This document shows positions 1-10,018 of a stretch of 64,000 nt of DNA, piece after piece. Numbering within the stretch: the first letter of the stretch is position 1; every line of letters begins with the position of its first letter. The notes under the pieces were generated by a model that saw only the letters and a program-made list of their open reading frames with translations, was not told the DNA's origin and made no database searches. A program made the position numbers and the translations under genes. The stretch covers positions 1-64,000 of the forward strand of contig SHBP01000001.1 in assembly GCA_004211905.1 (NCBI GenBank), given 5' to 3'. Origin of the DNA: SAR92 clade bacterium. GTDB taxonomy: Bacteria > Pseudomonadota > Gammaproteobacteria > Pseudomonadales > Porticoccaceae.

Positions 1-663
1 ATCACAAACGTAGAGAAGGAGGCTGGTCTATTTAACGTTAATACGGATCGTGGTGAGACAATAAGTTCTGGCTTAGTGCTCTATGCGACGGGACGTATCG
101 CTAATACATCAGGCCTTGGTTTAGAAAATACTCAGATTGAGTTACGCAAGGATGGATCTATACCAGTCGATGGGCATTTCTGTACTACAGAGCCCTCTGT
201 TTATGCATTAGGTGACGTTATTGACCGGGTGCAATTAACACCGGTGGCCATCCAGGAGGCTATGGTGCTAGTAGACCATTTGTATGGCCGCGGGGAGGCA
301 AAGATCGATTATGACAATATCCCGACGGCCGTTTTTTGTCAGCCGGAGTTTGGCACTGTAGGTTTAAGTGAGGAGGCAGCGATTGAAAGCTATGCTGATA
401 TTGCAGTTTATACCTCAGATTTCAAGCCGATGCTGCAAACTCTTGGTGGCGGGAACGACCGAATCACAATGAAATTAATTGTTGATAAGGCGAGCGATAA
501 GGTTGTTGGGTGTCATATGGTTGGTGAGCATGCTGCAGAGATTATTCAAGGAATGGGCATTGCCATCAAGGCTGGGGCAACCAAGGCCGATTTTGACGCT
601 ACTGTGGGAATACATCCGTCTGCAGCGGAGGAATTTGTCACTATGAGAGACAGGGTGAGATAA
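1..663 (+). CDS. gor: Glutathione-disulfide reductase, C-terminal part (5' end outside window)
   Basis: The frame is open from the first base, so only the last 220 residues of a flavin-dependent disulfide reductase are present. Visible are TGR-x-ANT (fragment residues about 30-37), YALGDV and LTPVAI, which contact FAD in this family, and then the dimerisation domain ending in HPSAAEEFVTMR, whose His and Glu form the acid/base pair. LTPVAI and this ending favour glutathione reductase (NADPH + GSSG to 2 GSH, cytoplasm) over the transhydrogenase SthA or dihydrolipoamide dehydrogenase. The redox-active Cys pair lies upstream of the window, so the exact substrate is inferred. The stop is TAA, and the next gene is convergent 90 bases away. 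Confidence 0.85.
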   Translation: MTNVEKEAGLFNVNTDRGETISSGLVLYATGRIANTSGLGLENTQIELRKDGSIPVDGHFCTTEPSVYALGDVIDRVQLTPVAIQEAMVLVDHLYGRGEAKIDYDNIPTAVFCQPEFGTVGLSEEAAIESYADIAVYTSDFKPMLQTLGGGNDRITMKLIVDKASDKVVGCHMVGEHAAEIIQGMGIAIKAGATKADFDATVGIHPSAAEEFVTMRDRVR

Positions 664-753
664 TTCAGGATTCCAATTTTAGTTTACGCAAGAAAAGTTC
701 ACAAAAGACATAAATTTACCACAAGACATTAAGTCCAACTCTACAGGCAAAAA

Positions 754-1707
754 TTAACTTACTCTAGAGATTGAGAAATCTGCTAAATTGAGCAGCTCAT
801 TTTTATACTGACTATCTGGCATCTCTTTCAGAGTATTTTTTGCATATTCAACCTCTTTTGCAGCTTGGTCGCGGCTATAAGATAACCCGCCACTTGTATT
901 AACAACTTCTAAAATTGCCGAAAATTCGTCTGCACTCTTGTCAGCAATCGCCTTCCGGATCAAATTAGCAGAGTTAGAATCAGAATTATCTCGCGCATAA
1001 ATAAGTGGCAGAGTCATTTTACCCTCAGCAAGGTCACTACCGATATTCTTACCGGTCACAGCAATATCACCTTGATAGTCCAAAACATCATCAGCAATTT
1101 GGAATGCCATTCCTAAATGCTTTCCATAGACGATCATATTATCCTCATTTGTGCCGGCAAGGCAGGCACCAACTTGGGCTGACGCCTCAAAAAGTTTAGC
1201 CGTTTTCCTGTAAATGACCTGTCGGTAAATATCCTCAGTAACCTCGGGGTTACCGGCATTCGCCATTTGCTGCACCTCACCTTCGGAAATAACATTAGTA
1301 GCATTAGCCATCACACTCATAATGGGTAAGTTCGCCATTTCAACTAGGATTTGAAATGCTCGTGAGTAAATAAAGTCACCAACTAGAACGCTTGGAGCAT
1401 TACCCCATTGAGCATTGGCTGTTTCACGGCCTCTGCGCAGGTTAGACACATCCACAACATCGTCATGGAGCAAAGTTGCTGTGTGAATGAATTCGATCAC
1501 CGCAGCCATCTTAAGATGATCAGTTTCTTTATAGTCATTAGCCAGCGCACTTAATAGAACAACTAAAGGCCGTAATCGCTTGCCTCCGGCTTCGACAATA
1601 TAATGGCCGATACTTTCCACGAGGCCAACATCCGACTGGAGTCGATTGACGATTAACTGATTTACTGCGGAAAATTCATCTTCCACAGCTTTTTGAAAAG
1701 TTTCCAT
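754..1707 (-). CDS. ispB: Octaprenyl diphosphate synthase (trans-polyprenyl synthetase)
   Basis: A 317-residue all-helical prenyltransferase that extends farnesyl diphosphate with isopentenyl diphosphate to make the ubiquinone side chain in the cytoplasm. Both Asp-rich Mg-binding motifs are present: HDDVVD with Asp82-Asp86, followed by the RRGRETAN stretch, and ADDVLDYQGD with Asp206-Asp210. GGKRLRP near residue 41 is the pyrophosphate-binding segment. The length matches the bacterial C40 synthases (E. coli IspB 323). The product chain length cannot be read from sequence by eye. The gene is divergent from fabA and not beside rplU-rpmA, where many gammaproteobacteria keep it. Confidence 0.9.
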   Translation of the reverse strand: METFQKAVEDEFSAVNQLIVNRLQSDVGLVESIGHYIVEAGGKRLRPLVVLLSALANDYKETDHLKMAAVIEFIHTATLLHDDVVDVSNLRRGRETANAQWGNAPSVLVGDFIYSRAFQILVEMANLPIMSVMANATNVISEGEVQQMANAGNPEVTEDIYRQVIYRKTAKLFEASAQVGACLAGTNEDNMIVYGKHLGMAFQIADDVLDYQGDIAVTGKNIGSDLAEGKMTLPLIYARDNSDSNSANLIRKAIADKSADEFSAILEVVNTSGGLSYSRDQAAKEVEYAKNTLKEMPDSQYKNELLNLADFSISRVS

Positions 1708-1745
1708 TAGAGGGCGCAGGTTTTCTGATTTAATGATGAGAATGA

Positions 1746-1774
1746 ACCCTAGCTACACTCAACACTTGTGTCAA
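1746..1774 (-). promoter_or_regulatory. Candidate sigma-70 promoter for ispB
   Basis: On the minus strand a perfect -35 TTGACA (1769-1774) is followed after 17 bases by TAGGGT (1746-1751), which keeps the most conserved first, second and last -10 bases. A start near 1739 would give an untranslated leader of about 30 bases before the ispB ATG. No transcript data; pattern match only. Confidence 0.5.
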
Positions 1775-1905
1775 CTGCTGAACCCTAAATTTGCTGACAT
1801 TACAAATTAAAACTAATATTTTAATTTTCATATCTTGACCCATAATAGTTGCCGCTAGCTACATAAGTGGTTACGATGCCATCTTTAACCACCTCTCAGG
1901 AATTT

Positions 1906-2427
1906 ATGAGTTTTTTTCCAAAGTCTTCCTATTCCAAGGAAGAAATATTAGGCGCCTCCCGAGGAGAATTGTTTGGGCCCGATAATGCCAAGCTCCCCGC
2001 CCCTAACATGTTAATGATAGATAGAATTGTTGAAATCAATAACTCAGGCGGCAAGAATGGATTAGGCGAGATTGTCGCCGAGATAGACATAAGCTCTGAT
2101 CTTTGGTTTTTTGACTGTCACTTCGAAGGGGATCCTGTGATGCCAGGTTGCTTGGGTTTAGATGCTCTATGGCAACTAGTTGGCTTCTTTCTCGTCTGGA
2201 ATGGTAATACCGGTAAAGGTCGAGCACTCGGAGCAGGTAATGTTAAGTTCTTTGGTCAAATCCTACCCACGGCAAAAAGAGTAACCTACAAGTTAGAATT
2301 GACTCGTTTAATCCAGCGAAAGCTTGTTATGGGAATTGCCGACGGCTCAGTAGAAGTCGATGGTCGCGAAATATATACAGCCAAAGATTTGAAAGTCGGC
2401 CTATTTGAAAGCACAGATAACTTTTAA
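1906..2427 (+). CDS. fabA: 3-hydroxydecanoyl-ACP dehydratase/isomerase FabA
   Basis: FabA dehydrates 3-hydroxydecanoyl-ACP and isomerises trans-2- to cis-3-decenoyl-ACP, the branch point for anaerobic-type unsaturated fatty acids. The hot-dog fold motifs are intact: catalytic His72 in [11 protein letters not shown] and Asp86 in LGLDALWQ. I chose ATG 1906 rather than GTG 1867 or ATG 1876. It has AGGA four bases upstream, gives 173 residues (E. coli 172), and places His and Asp one residue from the E. coli positions. fabB follows 53 bases downstream, the usual fabAB operon. A TTGACC at 1835-1840 could be a -35 element, but its -10 is poor. Confidence 0.95.
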   Translation: MSFFPKSSYSKEEILGASRGELFGPDNAKLPAPNMLMIDRIVEINNSGGKNGLGEIVAEIDISSDLWFFDCHFEGDPVMPGCLGLDALWQLVGFFLVWNGNTGKGRALGAGNVKFFGQILPTAKRVTYKLELTRLIQRKLVMGIADGSVEVDGREIYTAKDLKVGLFESTDNF

Positions 2428-2480
2428 TATAAATTTATAACGGCAAAAATTCTAACGGAACAAAGTAACGAGGTACGTTG

Positions 2481-3695
2481 ATGAGACGCGCAGTTATTAC
2501 AGGTATGGGAATAGTTTCTTGTCTTGGCAACGACAAAGAATCTGTAACCCACTCCTTGAAAAATGGTATCTCAGGCATTCGCCGCAGAGATGATTTTGCA
2601 GAGATGGGGCTTCGCTGTAACGTTGGTGGCCTCATTGACCTTGACCCTAAAGATCACATTGATCGCAAAGTATTACGCTTTATGGGCGATTCAGCAGCGT
2701 TTGGATATATAGCCACAGATCGAGCAATAGCCGATGCTGGGTTGAGCGAAGAATTGGTTACAAGTCTTCGAACTGGTTTGATTATGGGTTCTGGTGGTCT
2801 CTCAGGTGAAATGTTTGTCGAAGCCGTAGATGTTATGAGGGCTCGAGGCATTAAGCGTGCCGGCCCTTACCGTGTAACACAAATAATGGCCAGTACTGTA
2901 TCAGCCTGCATTGCAACCCCCTTCAAAATCAAAGGTGTTAACTACTCACTATCTTCAGCCTGCGCCACTAGCGCACATTGCATTGGTCACGCAGTTGAAT
3001 TAATCCAACTGGGTAAACAAGATGTGCTTCTAGCTGGCGGAGCCGAAGAGATGCATTGGTCAATGGCTGCGATGTTTGATGCTATGGGCGCCCTAACCAG
3101 CAAATACAACGATACTCCCTCCATCGCTTCTCGGGCGTACGATGCCGATCGTGACGGTTTTGCTCCCAGTCTTGGTGGTGGATGCGTTGTTGTGGAAGAA
3201 CTCGAACACGCCCTAGCACGAGGTGCCAATATCATCTGTGAAGTAACAGGTTATGGTGCCACTTCAGATGGTGCAGACATGGTATCTCCATCTGGCGAAG
3301 GTGCGGAAAGGTGTATGAGAATGGCCATGGAGACCGCTTCAGGCCCCATGGATTATATTAATACCCATGGCACGAGTACTCCAGTAGGCGACGTGGCTGA
3401 GCTCGGCGCTATTCGCAATACCTTTGGTGATAATTGCCCTGACATCAGCTCAACCAAGTCACTTTCAGGGCATAGCCTGGGTGCTGCAGGTGTTCATGAA
3501 GCTATCTACTGCATGCTGATGATGGAGAATGACTTTGCGGCTGCATCGGCGCATATTGATTCTCTGGATGAAAATGCCTCCGGCTTACCGATCCTCTTAG
3601 AAACAAAACAGACAAAATTGAATCGCATTATGTCCAATAGTTTTGGCTTTGGGGGCACTAATGCAACCCTAGTTATGGAAAAATACAATGGTTAA
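2481..3695 (+). CDS. fabB: 3-oxoacyl-ACP synthase I FabB
   Basis: The condensing enzyme that elongates cis-3-decenoyl-ACP with malonyl-ACP and commits carbon to unsaturated fatty acids. It is a thiolase-fold protein of 404 residues (E. coli 406). The triad is visible as Cys161 in SSACATSAH, His296 in [11 protein letters not shown] and His331 in SGHSLGAAG. The glycine-rich end [10 protein letters not shown] is typical. ATG 2481 is preferred over TTG 2478 because GAGG lies seven bases upstream and [10 protein letters not shown] aligns with the E. coli N terminus. It pairs with fabA upstream and ends just before a strong terminator. Confidence 0.95.
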   Translation: MRRAVITGMGIVSCLGNDKESVTHSLKNGISGIRRRDDFAEMGLRCNVGGLIDLDPKDHIDRKVLRFMGDSAAFGYIATDRAIADAGLSEELVTSLRTGLIMGSGGLSGEMFVEAVDVMRARGIKRAGPYRVTQIMASTVSACIATPFKIKGVNYSLSSACATSAHCIGHAVELIQLGKQDVLLAGGAEEMHWSMAAMFDAMGALTSKYNDTPSIASRAYDADRDGFAPSLGGGCVVVEELEHALARGANIICEVTGYGATSDGADMVSPSGEGAERCMRMAMETASGPMDYINTHGTSTPVGDVAELGAIRNTFGDNCPDISSTKSLSGHSLGAAGVHEAIYCMLMMENDFAAASAHIDSLDENASGLPILLETKQTKLNRIMSNSFGFGGTNATLVMEKYNG

Positions 3696-3743
3696 GCAAC
3701 GTAAGTAAGCAGGCTTAAACCTCCAATCTGATTTGTACATACT

Positions 3744-3782
3744 AAAAAGGGTGAAGGAATAATAATTTCCTTCACCCTTTTT
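3744..3782. terminator. Bidirectional rho-independent terminator after fabB
   Basis: A perfect 16-base-pair inverted repeat (arms 3744-3759 and 3767-3782) around a 7-base loop. The arms begin with five A and end with five T, so it has a U-run in both directions. It sits between the convergent fabB (+) and peroxiredoxin (-) genes and would serve both. Confidence 0.9.
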
Positions 3783-3824
3783 AACTTATCTGCTCTTACC
3801 TAACAATTTCATGCGACTTAAAAC

Positions 3825-4301
3825 TTAGAGCGCAGCTAGAACGGCCTCTGCGCTTGAACCTTCCAGCGCCCCTGCATCAACGTTCAGCAAGCTCACGACG
3901 CCATCATCCACGATCATGGCAAACCGCTGGCTGCGCTTACCCATACCAAAGCCTGTACCGTCCAACTCAAGTCCTAGCGCTGCTGTAAATTCAGCATTCC
4001 CATCAGCAAGCATCATCAGGTCTTCTGCATTAGCGGATTGTCCCCACGCGTGCATCACAAAGACGTCATTAACAGACATACAAGCGACAGTATCAACACC
4101 TTTTGCTTTGATAGCATCGACATGAACAACGAAACCAGGTAAATGCGCCATTGAACAAGTTGGTGTAAATGCCCCTGGAACGGCAAACAAAACAACTTTT
4201 TTTCCATCAAAAATATCTGCTGTGCTGATCCCTGTGGGGCCTTCTGCCCCCATTATCGTAAACATTCCTGATGGAACTTTATCGCCTACTTTTATCGTCA
4301 T
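3825..4301 (-). CDS. Peroxiredoxin, Prx5 family
   Basis: A 158-residue thioredoxin-fold peroxidase that reduces H2O2 and alkyl hydroperoxides in the cytoplasm. The peroxidatic Cys49 lies in PGAFTPTCS, the Prx5 signature. A second Cys (Cys74, in VACMS) could be the resolving residue or be bystander. The C-terminal glutaredoxin domain of some bacterial Prx5 fusions is absent, so a separate thiol reductant is needed. The ATG has AGAGGT six bases upstream. It lies 88 bases downstream of ssb on the same strand and may be read from that operon. Confidence 0.85.
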   Translation of the reverse strand: MTIKVGDKVPSGMFTIMGAEGPTGISTADIFDGKKVVLFAVPGAFTPTCSMAHLPGFVVHVDAIKAKGVDTVACMSVNDVFVMHAWGQSANAEDLMMLADGNAEFTAALGLELDGTGFGMGKRSQRFAMIVDDGVVSLLNVDAGALEGSSAEAVLAAL

Positions 4302-4389
4302 ATCTACCTCTTTGTATTGTCTTCAGATCTGGTGGTATGAATGCTACCAGTCTCGAGTCTAGTATTTAATTGGATATATTTACGAAGTC

Positions 4390-4866
4390 CTAAAAAGGAA
4401 TATCATCGTCAAAACTGTCCATTCCTTTAGGAGCTTGTTGCTGAGGAGCTTGCTGACCACCACTTGGCTGTTGGCTCTGAGCAGCGGGCTGCTGGCTTTG
4501 CTGTGGCGCTTCAAAACCACCCTGGCTACCGCGACTATCTAGCATCTGCATCTCACTAGCTACGATTTCGGTTGTGTATCTATCTTGGCCATCTTGGCCT
4601 TGCCACTTACGCGTTCGAAGAGAACCCTCAACATATAATTTAGATCCCTTTTTAACATACTCACCGGCTATTTCAGCGAGACGGTTAAAAAATACCACGC
4701 GGTGCCACTCAGTTCTTTCTTGAGGCTCTCCACTAGTTTTATCTTTCCATGATTCTGAAGTAGCAATACTCAAGTTTGTTACAGCACCCCCAGACGGCAT
4801 GAAGCGTGTTTCTGGATCCTGACCACAGTTACCCACGATGATAACTTTATTAACTCCACGTGCCAT
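4390..4866 (-). CDS. ssb: Single-stranded DNA-binding protein
   Basis: Tetrameric OB-fold protein that coats single-stranded DNA in replication, repair and recombination. Residues 1 to about 110 are the OB fold, with the typical start [16 protein letters not shown] Gln/Pro/Ala-rich linker follows, and the protein ends in DSFDDDIPF, the acidic tip that recruits partner proteins. The length of 158 residues is normal for the family. AGGGGAA precedes the ATG. The gene lies 17 bases after an MFS transporter and divergent from uvrA, the uvrA-MFS-ssb arrangement known from pseudomonads. Confidence 0.97.
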   Translation of the reverse strand: MARGVNKVIIVGNCGQDPETRFMPSGGAVTNLSIATSESWKDKTSGEPQERTEWHRVVFFNRLAEIAGEYVKKGSKLYVEGSLRTRKWQGQDGQDRYTTEIVASEMQMLDSRGSQGGFEAPQQSQQPAAQSQQPSGGQQAPQQQAPKGMDSFDDDIPF

Positions 4867-4883
4867 TTTATTCCCCTAATTAG

Positions 4884-6242
4884 TTAACGATTTAAATACG
4901 GTTGCAAGCTCGGCATATCAATCAGTAAACGATCTATCTGAACATAAGCCAATTGCTCTCCTTTGATCAGAAGTATATCTTCAACGCCGGCTATTTTTGA
5001 AATTATTTTTAAGAAATCTTGATGCTCTCTATCTCCCACTGACAATACCAGCGTTTGTAATGGTCTTGGAGACTGCAATCCAAGAGATAAAACCCACCAT
5101 ACGAACAAAACTAAACTGATGACAATAAACAGTCCATCGGCCCCTATTTCTTGAAGGCTCCATCCACCCAATACGCCACCCGCGAATGATCCCAAAAACT
5201 GACTTGTAGAATATATACCCATCGCAGTACCCCTGTTACCAGCTGGACTGCTTTTGCTTAACCATGAGGGAAGCGTAGCCTCTAGGAGATTGAATGCAGT
5301 AAAAAATACCAATAGCAAGAAAGGTGTGATCAAGGGATTACGCTCAAACCCGAGGACAAGCGTAGCGCCTGCCATAACTGCCACTGCACCAAGAAAAGTT
5401 AGTCGTTGAAGCTTATATTTTTCCCCCAGCATCATTATTGGCAACATAATAAAAAAGCCCCCGCCCAACAAAACTAGATACACCAAAGGCAGCTCGGAAT
5501 CTTCAATCGATAATTCCGTCGATAAAATCATAGGCACAGCAACAAAGGCAGCCATCAAAGCAAAGTGCAGAGCAAAGATGCCCGAATTAAGGCGCAGCAA
5601 TGTTCTGTCTTTTAAAAGGTACCTTATTTGCCTTACATCGGCGATCACTTCTCGATTGTGGTAACTAGAAACCCTTCTAGGTACCAAGAAAATAACAATG
5701 CCAACACCCATGACTCCGAGAAAAGCTGTTACCCAGAACACTCCTGACAAACCCATATTAACCGTTAAAATAGGCCCCAAGATCATTGCTAAAATAAATG
5801 AAAACCCAATGCTTCCACCAATTGCAGCCATCGCTTTTGATCGATTTTGCTCCGAAGTAAGGTCAGTGACCAGCGCCATTAGAGTGCTAGCGATAGCGCC
5901 TGTACCCTGCAAAGCACGTCCCAGAATTAATCCAAGCATATTTTCCGCTAAAGCAGCTACGATACTTCCGATAATAAAGAGGAGTAATCCGCCAATAATA
6001 ACTGATGTGCGACCTATCCTGTCAGACAAAACCCCCAATGGAATTTGTAATAAGGCCTGAGTCAACCCATAAGCACCAAGAGCAAAACCTAGCGTCATCG
6101 GCGAGAAGCCACTGTAATCGGTCGTCGCTACAGCGAGCACTGGCAAAACCATGAATAGTCCAAGCATTCTGAAGCCATAAAGACTGGCAATAGATATGGT
6201 TGCGCGCCTCTCTATAGACGAAAATTGGGGAGAATTATTCAA
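4884..6242 (-). CDS. MFS transporter of the uvrA-ssb locus, with C-terminal soluble domain
   Basis: A 452-residue inner-membrane transporter of the major facilitator superfamily with about 12 hydrophobic helices. The conserved loop between helices 2 and 3 reads GVLSDRIGRTSVI. After the last helix there are about 60 soluble residues (from QSPRPLQTLVLS to the end) with alternating beta-like and helical character, resembling small ferredoxin-like domains; its role is unknown to me. The substrate cannot be deduced; drug export is only a family guess. The only in-frame start before the first helix is TTG 6242, since a stop precedes it upstream; its ribosome-binding site is weak. Confidence 0.8.
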   Translation of the reverse strand: MNNSPQFSSIERRATISIASLYGFRMLGLFMVLPVLAVATTDYSGFSPMTLGFALGAYGLTQALLQIPLGVLSDRIGRTSVIIGGLLLFIIGSIVAALAENMLGLILGRALQGTGAIASTLMALVTDLTSEQNRSKAMAAIGGSIGFSFILAMILGPILTVNMGLSGVFWVTAFLGVMGVGIVIFLVPRRVSSYHNREVIADVRQIRYLLKDRTLLRLNSGIFALHFALMAAFVAVPMILSTELSIEDSELPLVYLVLLGGGFFIMLPIMMLGEKYKLQRLTFLGAVAVMAGATLVLGFERNPLITPFLLLVFFTAFNLLEATLPSWLSKSSPAGNRGTAMGIYSTSQFLGSFAGGVLGGWSLQEIGADGLFIVISLVLFVWWVLSLGLQSPRPLQTLVLSVGDREHQDFLKIISKIAGVEDILLIKGEQLAYVQIDRLLIDMPSLQPYLNR

Positions 6243-6419
6243 GGTGATATCAGTTTACAGTTAAGGTGTAGTTAACGGTATATATTAACAGTGCTGTCCA
6301 CTCGGGAAAACGGTTATCCCTAATTTATTTTTCCACCCATTAGATTGATAAAATATAACTGTATTATCAAGGTCTATCGGCTAACCGAATACGTACTCAT
6401 TAAGTAATTGCTTTATCCT

Positions 6420-6449
6420 TTGCCCAGAGGGTGTACTGGCCTTTATAAT
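6420..6449 (+). promoter_or_regulatory. Candidate promoter for uvrA
   Basis: A perfect -10 TATAAT (6444-6449) lies 18 bases after TTGCCC (6420-6425). Transcription would begin near 6456, about 25 bases before the uvrA ATG. The rest of the 238-base divergent region (6243-6480) shows no LexA-type CTGT-N8-ACAG palindrome. Confidence 0.5.
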
Positions 6450-6480
6450 TGAAGGTTTAATCTGACATAAAGACACATTA

Positions 6481-9303
6481 ATGGATACCATTCAGGTTCG
6501 TGGTGCTCGCACCCACAATCTCAAAAATATCGACTTAGATCTTCCTCGAGACAAGTTTATAGTGATAACCGGCCTATCTGGGTCTGGAAAGTCCTCATTG
6601 GCCTTTGATACGCTGTATGCCGAAGGTCAGCGCCGATACGTCGAATCGCTATCCACCTATGCTAGGCAGTTTCTGTCAATGATGGAAAAGCCAGATGTGG
6701 ATCATATTGAAGGTCTATCCCCTGCAATCTCAATTGAACAAAAATCAACATCTCATAACCCTCGTTCTACCGTGGGAACGATTACTGAAATATATGACTA
6801 TCTGCGTCTTTTATTTGCGCGAGCAGGAGAACCGCGCTGTCCTGATCATAACAACCCGCTAAAAGCTCAAACCGTAAGCCAAATGGTTGATCAGGTTATG
6901 GAATTGCCTGAAGGAACTAAATTGATGCTGCTGGCACCGGTGGTAAAAGATAGAAAAGGTGAGCATCTACATCTATTTGAAACCTTGCGTAGACAAGGGT
7001 TTATTCGAGCAAGAATTGATGGGTTAGTTTGCGACCTTGACGAAGCTCCAGCTCTTAACAAAAAGCAAAAGCATAGCATTGATGTCGTGGTGGACAGATT
7101 TAAAGTGAAAGAAGATATCGCACTGCGGCTAGCTGAGTCCTTTGAGACAGCTCTAAATCTTGCAGAAGGCCTCGTTGTTATTAGTTATATGGATGGAGAG
7201 CAGCCTGATCAATTATTTTCAGCCAAATTTGCATGCCCAGTCTGTAACTACAGCTTAAATGAACTCGAACCCAGACTTTTCTCGTTCAACAATCCTGCCG
7301 GAGCCTGCCCAACGTGCGATGGCTTAGGTGTACACCAGTTCTTCGATATTGACCGAGTTATTCAGCACCCTGAAGCATCTATTTCTGAAGGAGCAATTCG
7401 GGGCTGGGATCGACGAACATTATTTTACTACAACATGCTTACTTCATTAGCGGAACATTATGAATTTGATATCGACCAACCCTGGGAAGAACTTGCGCCT
7501 ATACACCAACAAAAGGTGCTGTTCGGCAGTGACGATGAAGAAATAACCTTTAACTATGTGAATGATCGAGGAACGGTATTTCGTCGGCAACACAAGTTTG
7601 AAGGCGTCATCAACAATATGGAACGCCGTTATAGAGAAACTGAGTCACAATCAGTTCGCGAGGAACTCACCAAGTTTATGGCAACAACGAGTTGCCCTGA
7701 ATGCGCCGGTACTCGCCTGAGAAAATCGGCACGCAACGTATTTATCGATAACAAACGTATCGAAGACATCGTGTGCATGCCGGTGGGAAACTGTGCTGAC
7801 TACTTTGATCAACTCAACTTAGTCGGCAGACAAGGTGAAATTGCTGAAAAGATTATCAAAGAGATACGTGAACGGTTTACTTTTCTAGTAGATGTAGGCC
7901 TAAATTATCTATCACTTAATAGAAGTGCAGACACTCTGTCTGGGGGCGAAGCCCAAAGAATTCGTCTTGCCAGCCAGATTGGTGCAGGCTTGGTTGGTGT
8001 TATGTATATTCTCGATGAACCGTCTATAGGGCTCCATCAGAGAGATAACGAGAGACTCCTAAAAACACTGATCCGTTTGCGAGATTTAGGTAACACCGTC
8101 ATTGTAGTTGAGCATGATGAGGAGGCTATAGCCGCCGCAGATTATGTTGTTGATATCGGCCCTGGGGCCGGAATTCATGGCGGTCAAATAGTTGCCGAAG
8201 GCTCTGTAGAAGAGATTCAAAATAGCGAAAAATCTATAACTGGAAAATTTCTTTCAGGTGCAAGATCTATCGCTATACCGGAAAAAAGACACTCTGGGAA
8301 AGGGAGAACTCTTTCTGTTAAAGGGGCTAAGGGTAATAATTTGCAGTCTGTCGATCTGAATCTTCCCATAGGTGTTTTCACCTGTATTACCGGCGTTTCT
8401 GGTTCAGGAAAATCTACGCTGATCAACGAGACTCTTTATCCAGCAGCTGCAATTGCACTTAATAAAGCGACGACCCTAAAGGCGGCACCTCATGAAAAAA
8501 TTACCGGCCTTGATTTTTTAGATAAATGTATTGATATCAATCAGAGCCCTATTGGGCGTACACCCCGATCTAACCCTGCCACCTACACTGGTATCTTTAC
8601 CCCGGTTCGAGAGATTTTTGCTGCAACTCAAGAAGCGCGCTCCCGGGGTTACGCGCCAGGGCGTTTTAGCTTTAATGTTAAAGGTGGACGATGTGAAGCA
8701 TGCCAAGGAGATGGCGTAACTAAAGTTGAGATGCACTTCCTTCCAGACATTTATGTCCCCTGTGACGTGTGCAAAGGTAAGCGCTACAATCGTGAAACCT
8801 TAGATATTCATTTCAAAGGAAAAAACATACATCAAGTGTTAGACATGACCATTGAAGATGCTCGTGATTTCTTTGATGCCATTCCTGCTATAGCAAGAAA
8901 ACTTCAAACGTTAGTCGATGTTGGATTGTCTTATATAAAACTAGGACAGAGCGCCACTACTCTTTCCGGTGGTGAAGCTCAGCGAGTAAAACTATCTAAA
9001 GAACTCTCCAAAAGGGATACGGGTAAAACCCTCTATATTCTTGACGAACCTACAACAGGCTTACACTTCCATGATATTGAGCAGCTACTAGCTGTCTTGC
9101 ATCGATTTCGAGATCACGGAAACACTGTTGTTGTCATCGAGCACAATCTAGATGTTATTAAAACGGCGGATTGGGTTATCGATCTCGGCCCGGAAGGAGG
9201 CTCAGGTGGAGGACAAATAATTGCTGAAGGCACACCAGAGGAAGTCTCCCAGGTTAAATGCTCTCACACGGGACGTTTCCTAAAGACTACTTTACAGCAA
9301 TAA
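6481..9303 (+). CDS. uvrA: Excinuclease ABC subunit A
   Basis: The damage-recognition ATPase of nucleotide excision repair; it loads UvrB at bulky lesions. At 940 residues it equals E. coli UvrA. Two ABC modules are complete: Walker [10 protein letters not shown] (about 31-39) and GVSGSGKST (about 638); signatures [13 protein letters not shown] (about 486) and [12 protein letters not shown] (about 829), each followed by YILDEP Walker B. Two Cys4 zinc modules are visible, starting CPVC near 250 and CEAC/CDVC near 737-765. The N terminus [17 protein letters not shown] fixes the start although the ribosome-binding site is weak. It ends one base before the convergent DUF3581 gene. Confidence 0.97.
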   Translation: MDTIQVRGARTHNLKNIDLDLPRDKFIVITGLSGSGKSSLAFDTLYAEGQRRYVESLSTYARQFLSMMEKPDVDHIEGLSPAISIEQKSTSHNPRSTVGTITEIYDYLRLLFARAGEPRCPDHNNPLKAQTVSQMVDQVMELPEGTKLMLLAPVVKDRKGEHLHLFETLRRQGFIRARIDGLVCDLDEAPALNKKQKHSIDVVVDRFKVKEDIALRLAESFETALNLAEGLVVISYMDGEQPDQLFSAKFACPVCNYSLNELEPRLFSFNNPAGACPTCDGLGVHQFFDIDRVIQHPEASISEGAIRGWDRRTLFYYNMLTSLAEHYEFDIDQPWEELAPIHQQKVLFGSDDEEITFNYVNDRGTVFRRQHKFEGVINNMERRYRETESQSVREELTKFMATTSCPECAGTRLRKSARNVFIDNKRIEDIVCMPVGNCADYFDQLNLVGRQGEIAEKIIKEIRERFTFLVDVGLNYLSLNRSADTLSGGEAQRIRLASQIGAGLVGVMYILDEPSIGLHQRDNERLLKTLIRLRDLGNTVIVVEHDEEAIAAADYVVDIGPGAGIHGGQIVAEGSVEEIQNSEKSITGKFLSGARSIAIPEKRHSGKGRTLSVKGAKGNNLQSVDLNLPIGVFTCITGVSGSGKSTLINETLYPAAAIALNKATTLKAAPHEKITGLDFLDKCIDINQSPIGRTPRSNPATYTGIFTPVREIFAATQEARSRGYAPGRFSFNVKGGRCEACQGDGVTKVEMHFLPDIYVPCDVCKGKRYNRETLDIHFKGKNIHQVLDMTIEDARDFFDAIPAIARKLQTLVDVGLSYIKLGQSATTLSGGEAQRVKLSKELSKRDTGKTLYILDEPTTGLHFHDIEQLLAVLHRFRDHGNTVVVIEHNLDVIKTADWVIDLGPEGGSGGGQIIAEGTPEEVSQVKCSHTGRFLKTTLQQ

Positions 9304-9304
9304 A

Positions 9305-10015
9305 CTAAGTTTTATGATGCACAGACTGAGACTCAAGATAGGCGGCAACCATATCGTCTATAGCTAGCTGCTGGTATGGCCTTAGGCCGCTCAAAATTAA
9401 ATGTTTTACCCCATGCCCAACAACTTCGTCGCCATCAAAAATTTCAAAATGTAAGTCTGCATTCCCACGTTTATCTTCTACATCTAAGTTTGTGTGAGAA
9501 AGCTGCAATGAGGGCTTCGTAAAGTTTAGGCGATCAAATTCTAAAGACATGGATTGATAGATCACAAGTGGTCGCTTAGGATTAATCATCACACCTTTTT
9601 CAGCCATCAGAGGCACCAAAATATGAGGGAAATTGTGTCCTGAAAAACGAACATAAGCTTTTATTAGTTGTTCAACATGTATGTTATTTGGAAAGCGAGG
9701 GCCAATCTGCTCAATCTCTAGATACTGCTTTCCTCTTTCATCCACTATTGTCGTCTTATCACCAAACTTAGATGGAAATATCAACGGCGTATCTGCTGAC
9801 ACAAGGCCCGAAAAATGGAAATTCATTATTTCGGAAATACCATTACGCTCTACCGCCAAAGCAAACAATAGATCTCCAGGCACACAGAAACGTTTATTCA
9901 GAGGGTCATGGATAGGATTGAAATCGTTACTGATATTTTTAGCAAAATCACTGCCCTGCTTGGCGCTGACAACAATAGTATCGTTTATTTGACTGCTAAA
10001 CTTTTCCAAAAACAT
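9305..10015 (-). CDS. DUF3581-type protein with hot-dog-like motif
   Basis: A 236-residue soluble protein that I assign to the DUF3581 family of gammaproteobacteria from memory. Residues about 24-55 read SDFAKNISNDFNPIHD followed by KRFCVPGDLLFAL. DFNPIH followed by a glycine-rich helix start resembles the active-site region of MaoC/hot-dog hydratases (Asp-x-Asn-x-x-His), so an acyl-thioester substrate is possible but untested. No signal peptide or membrane helix. It lies 3 bases downstream of the DUF2750 gene and probably shares its transcript. Confidence 0.65.
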   Translation of the reverse strand: MFLEKFSSQINDTIVVSAKQGSDFAKNISNDFNPIHDPLNKRFCVPGDLLFALAVERNGISEIMNFHFSGLVSADTPLIFPSKFGDKTTIVDERGKQYLEIEQIGPRFPNNIHVEQLIKAYVRFSGHNFPHILVPLMAEKGVMINPKRPLVIYQSMSLEFDRLNFTKPSLQLSHTNLDVEDKRGNADLHFEIFDGDEVVGHGVKHLILSGLRPYQQLAIDDMVAAYLESQSVHHKT

Positions 10016-10018
10016 AGA

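Noticed and set aside
1708-1905. FadR or FabR operator upstream of fabA
   Set aside because: Only a 10-base ACACTTGTGT palindrome is seen, which overlaps the candidate ispB -35 and does not match the known operator consensus.
5698-6060. 120-codon plus-strand frame opposite the MFS transporter
   Set aside because: Antisense to a clearly conserved membrane protein and without recognisable motifs.
6243-6480. LexA/SOS box between the MFS transporter gene and uvrA
   Set aside because: Individual CTGT and ACAG words occur, but no pair has the 8-base spacing of a LexA operator.
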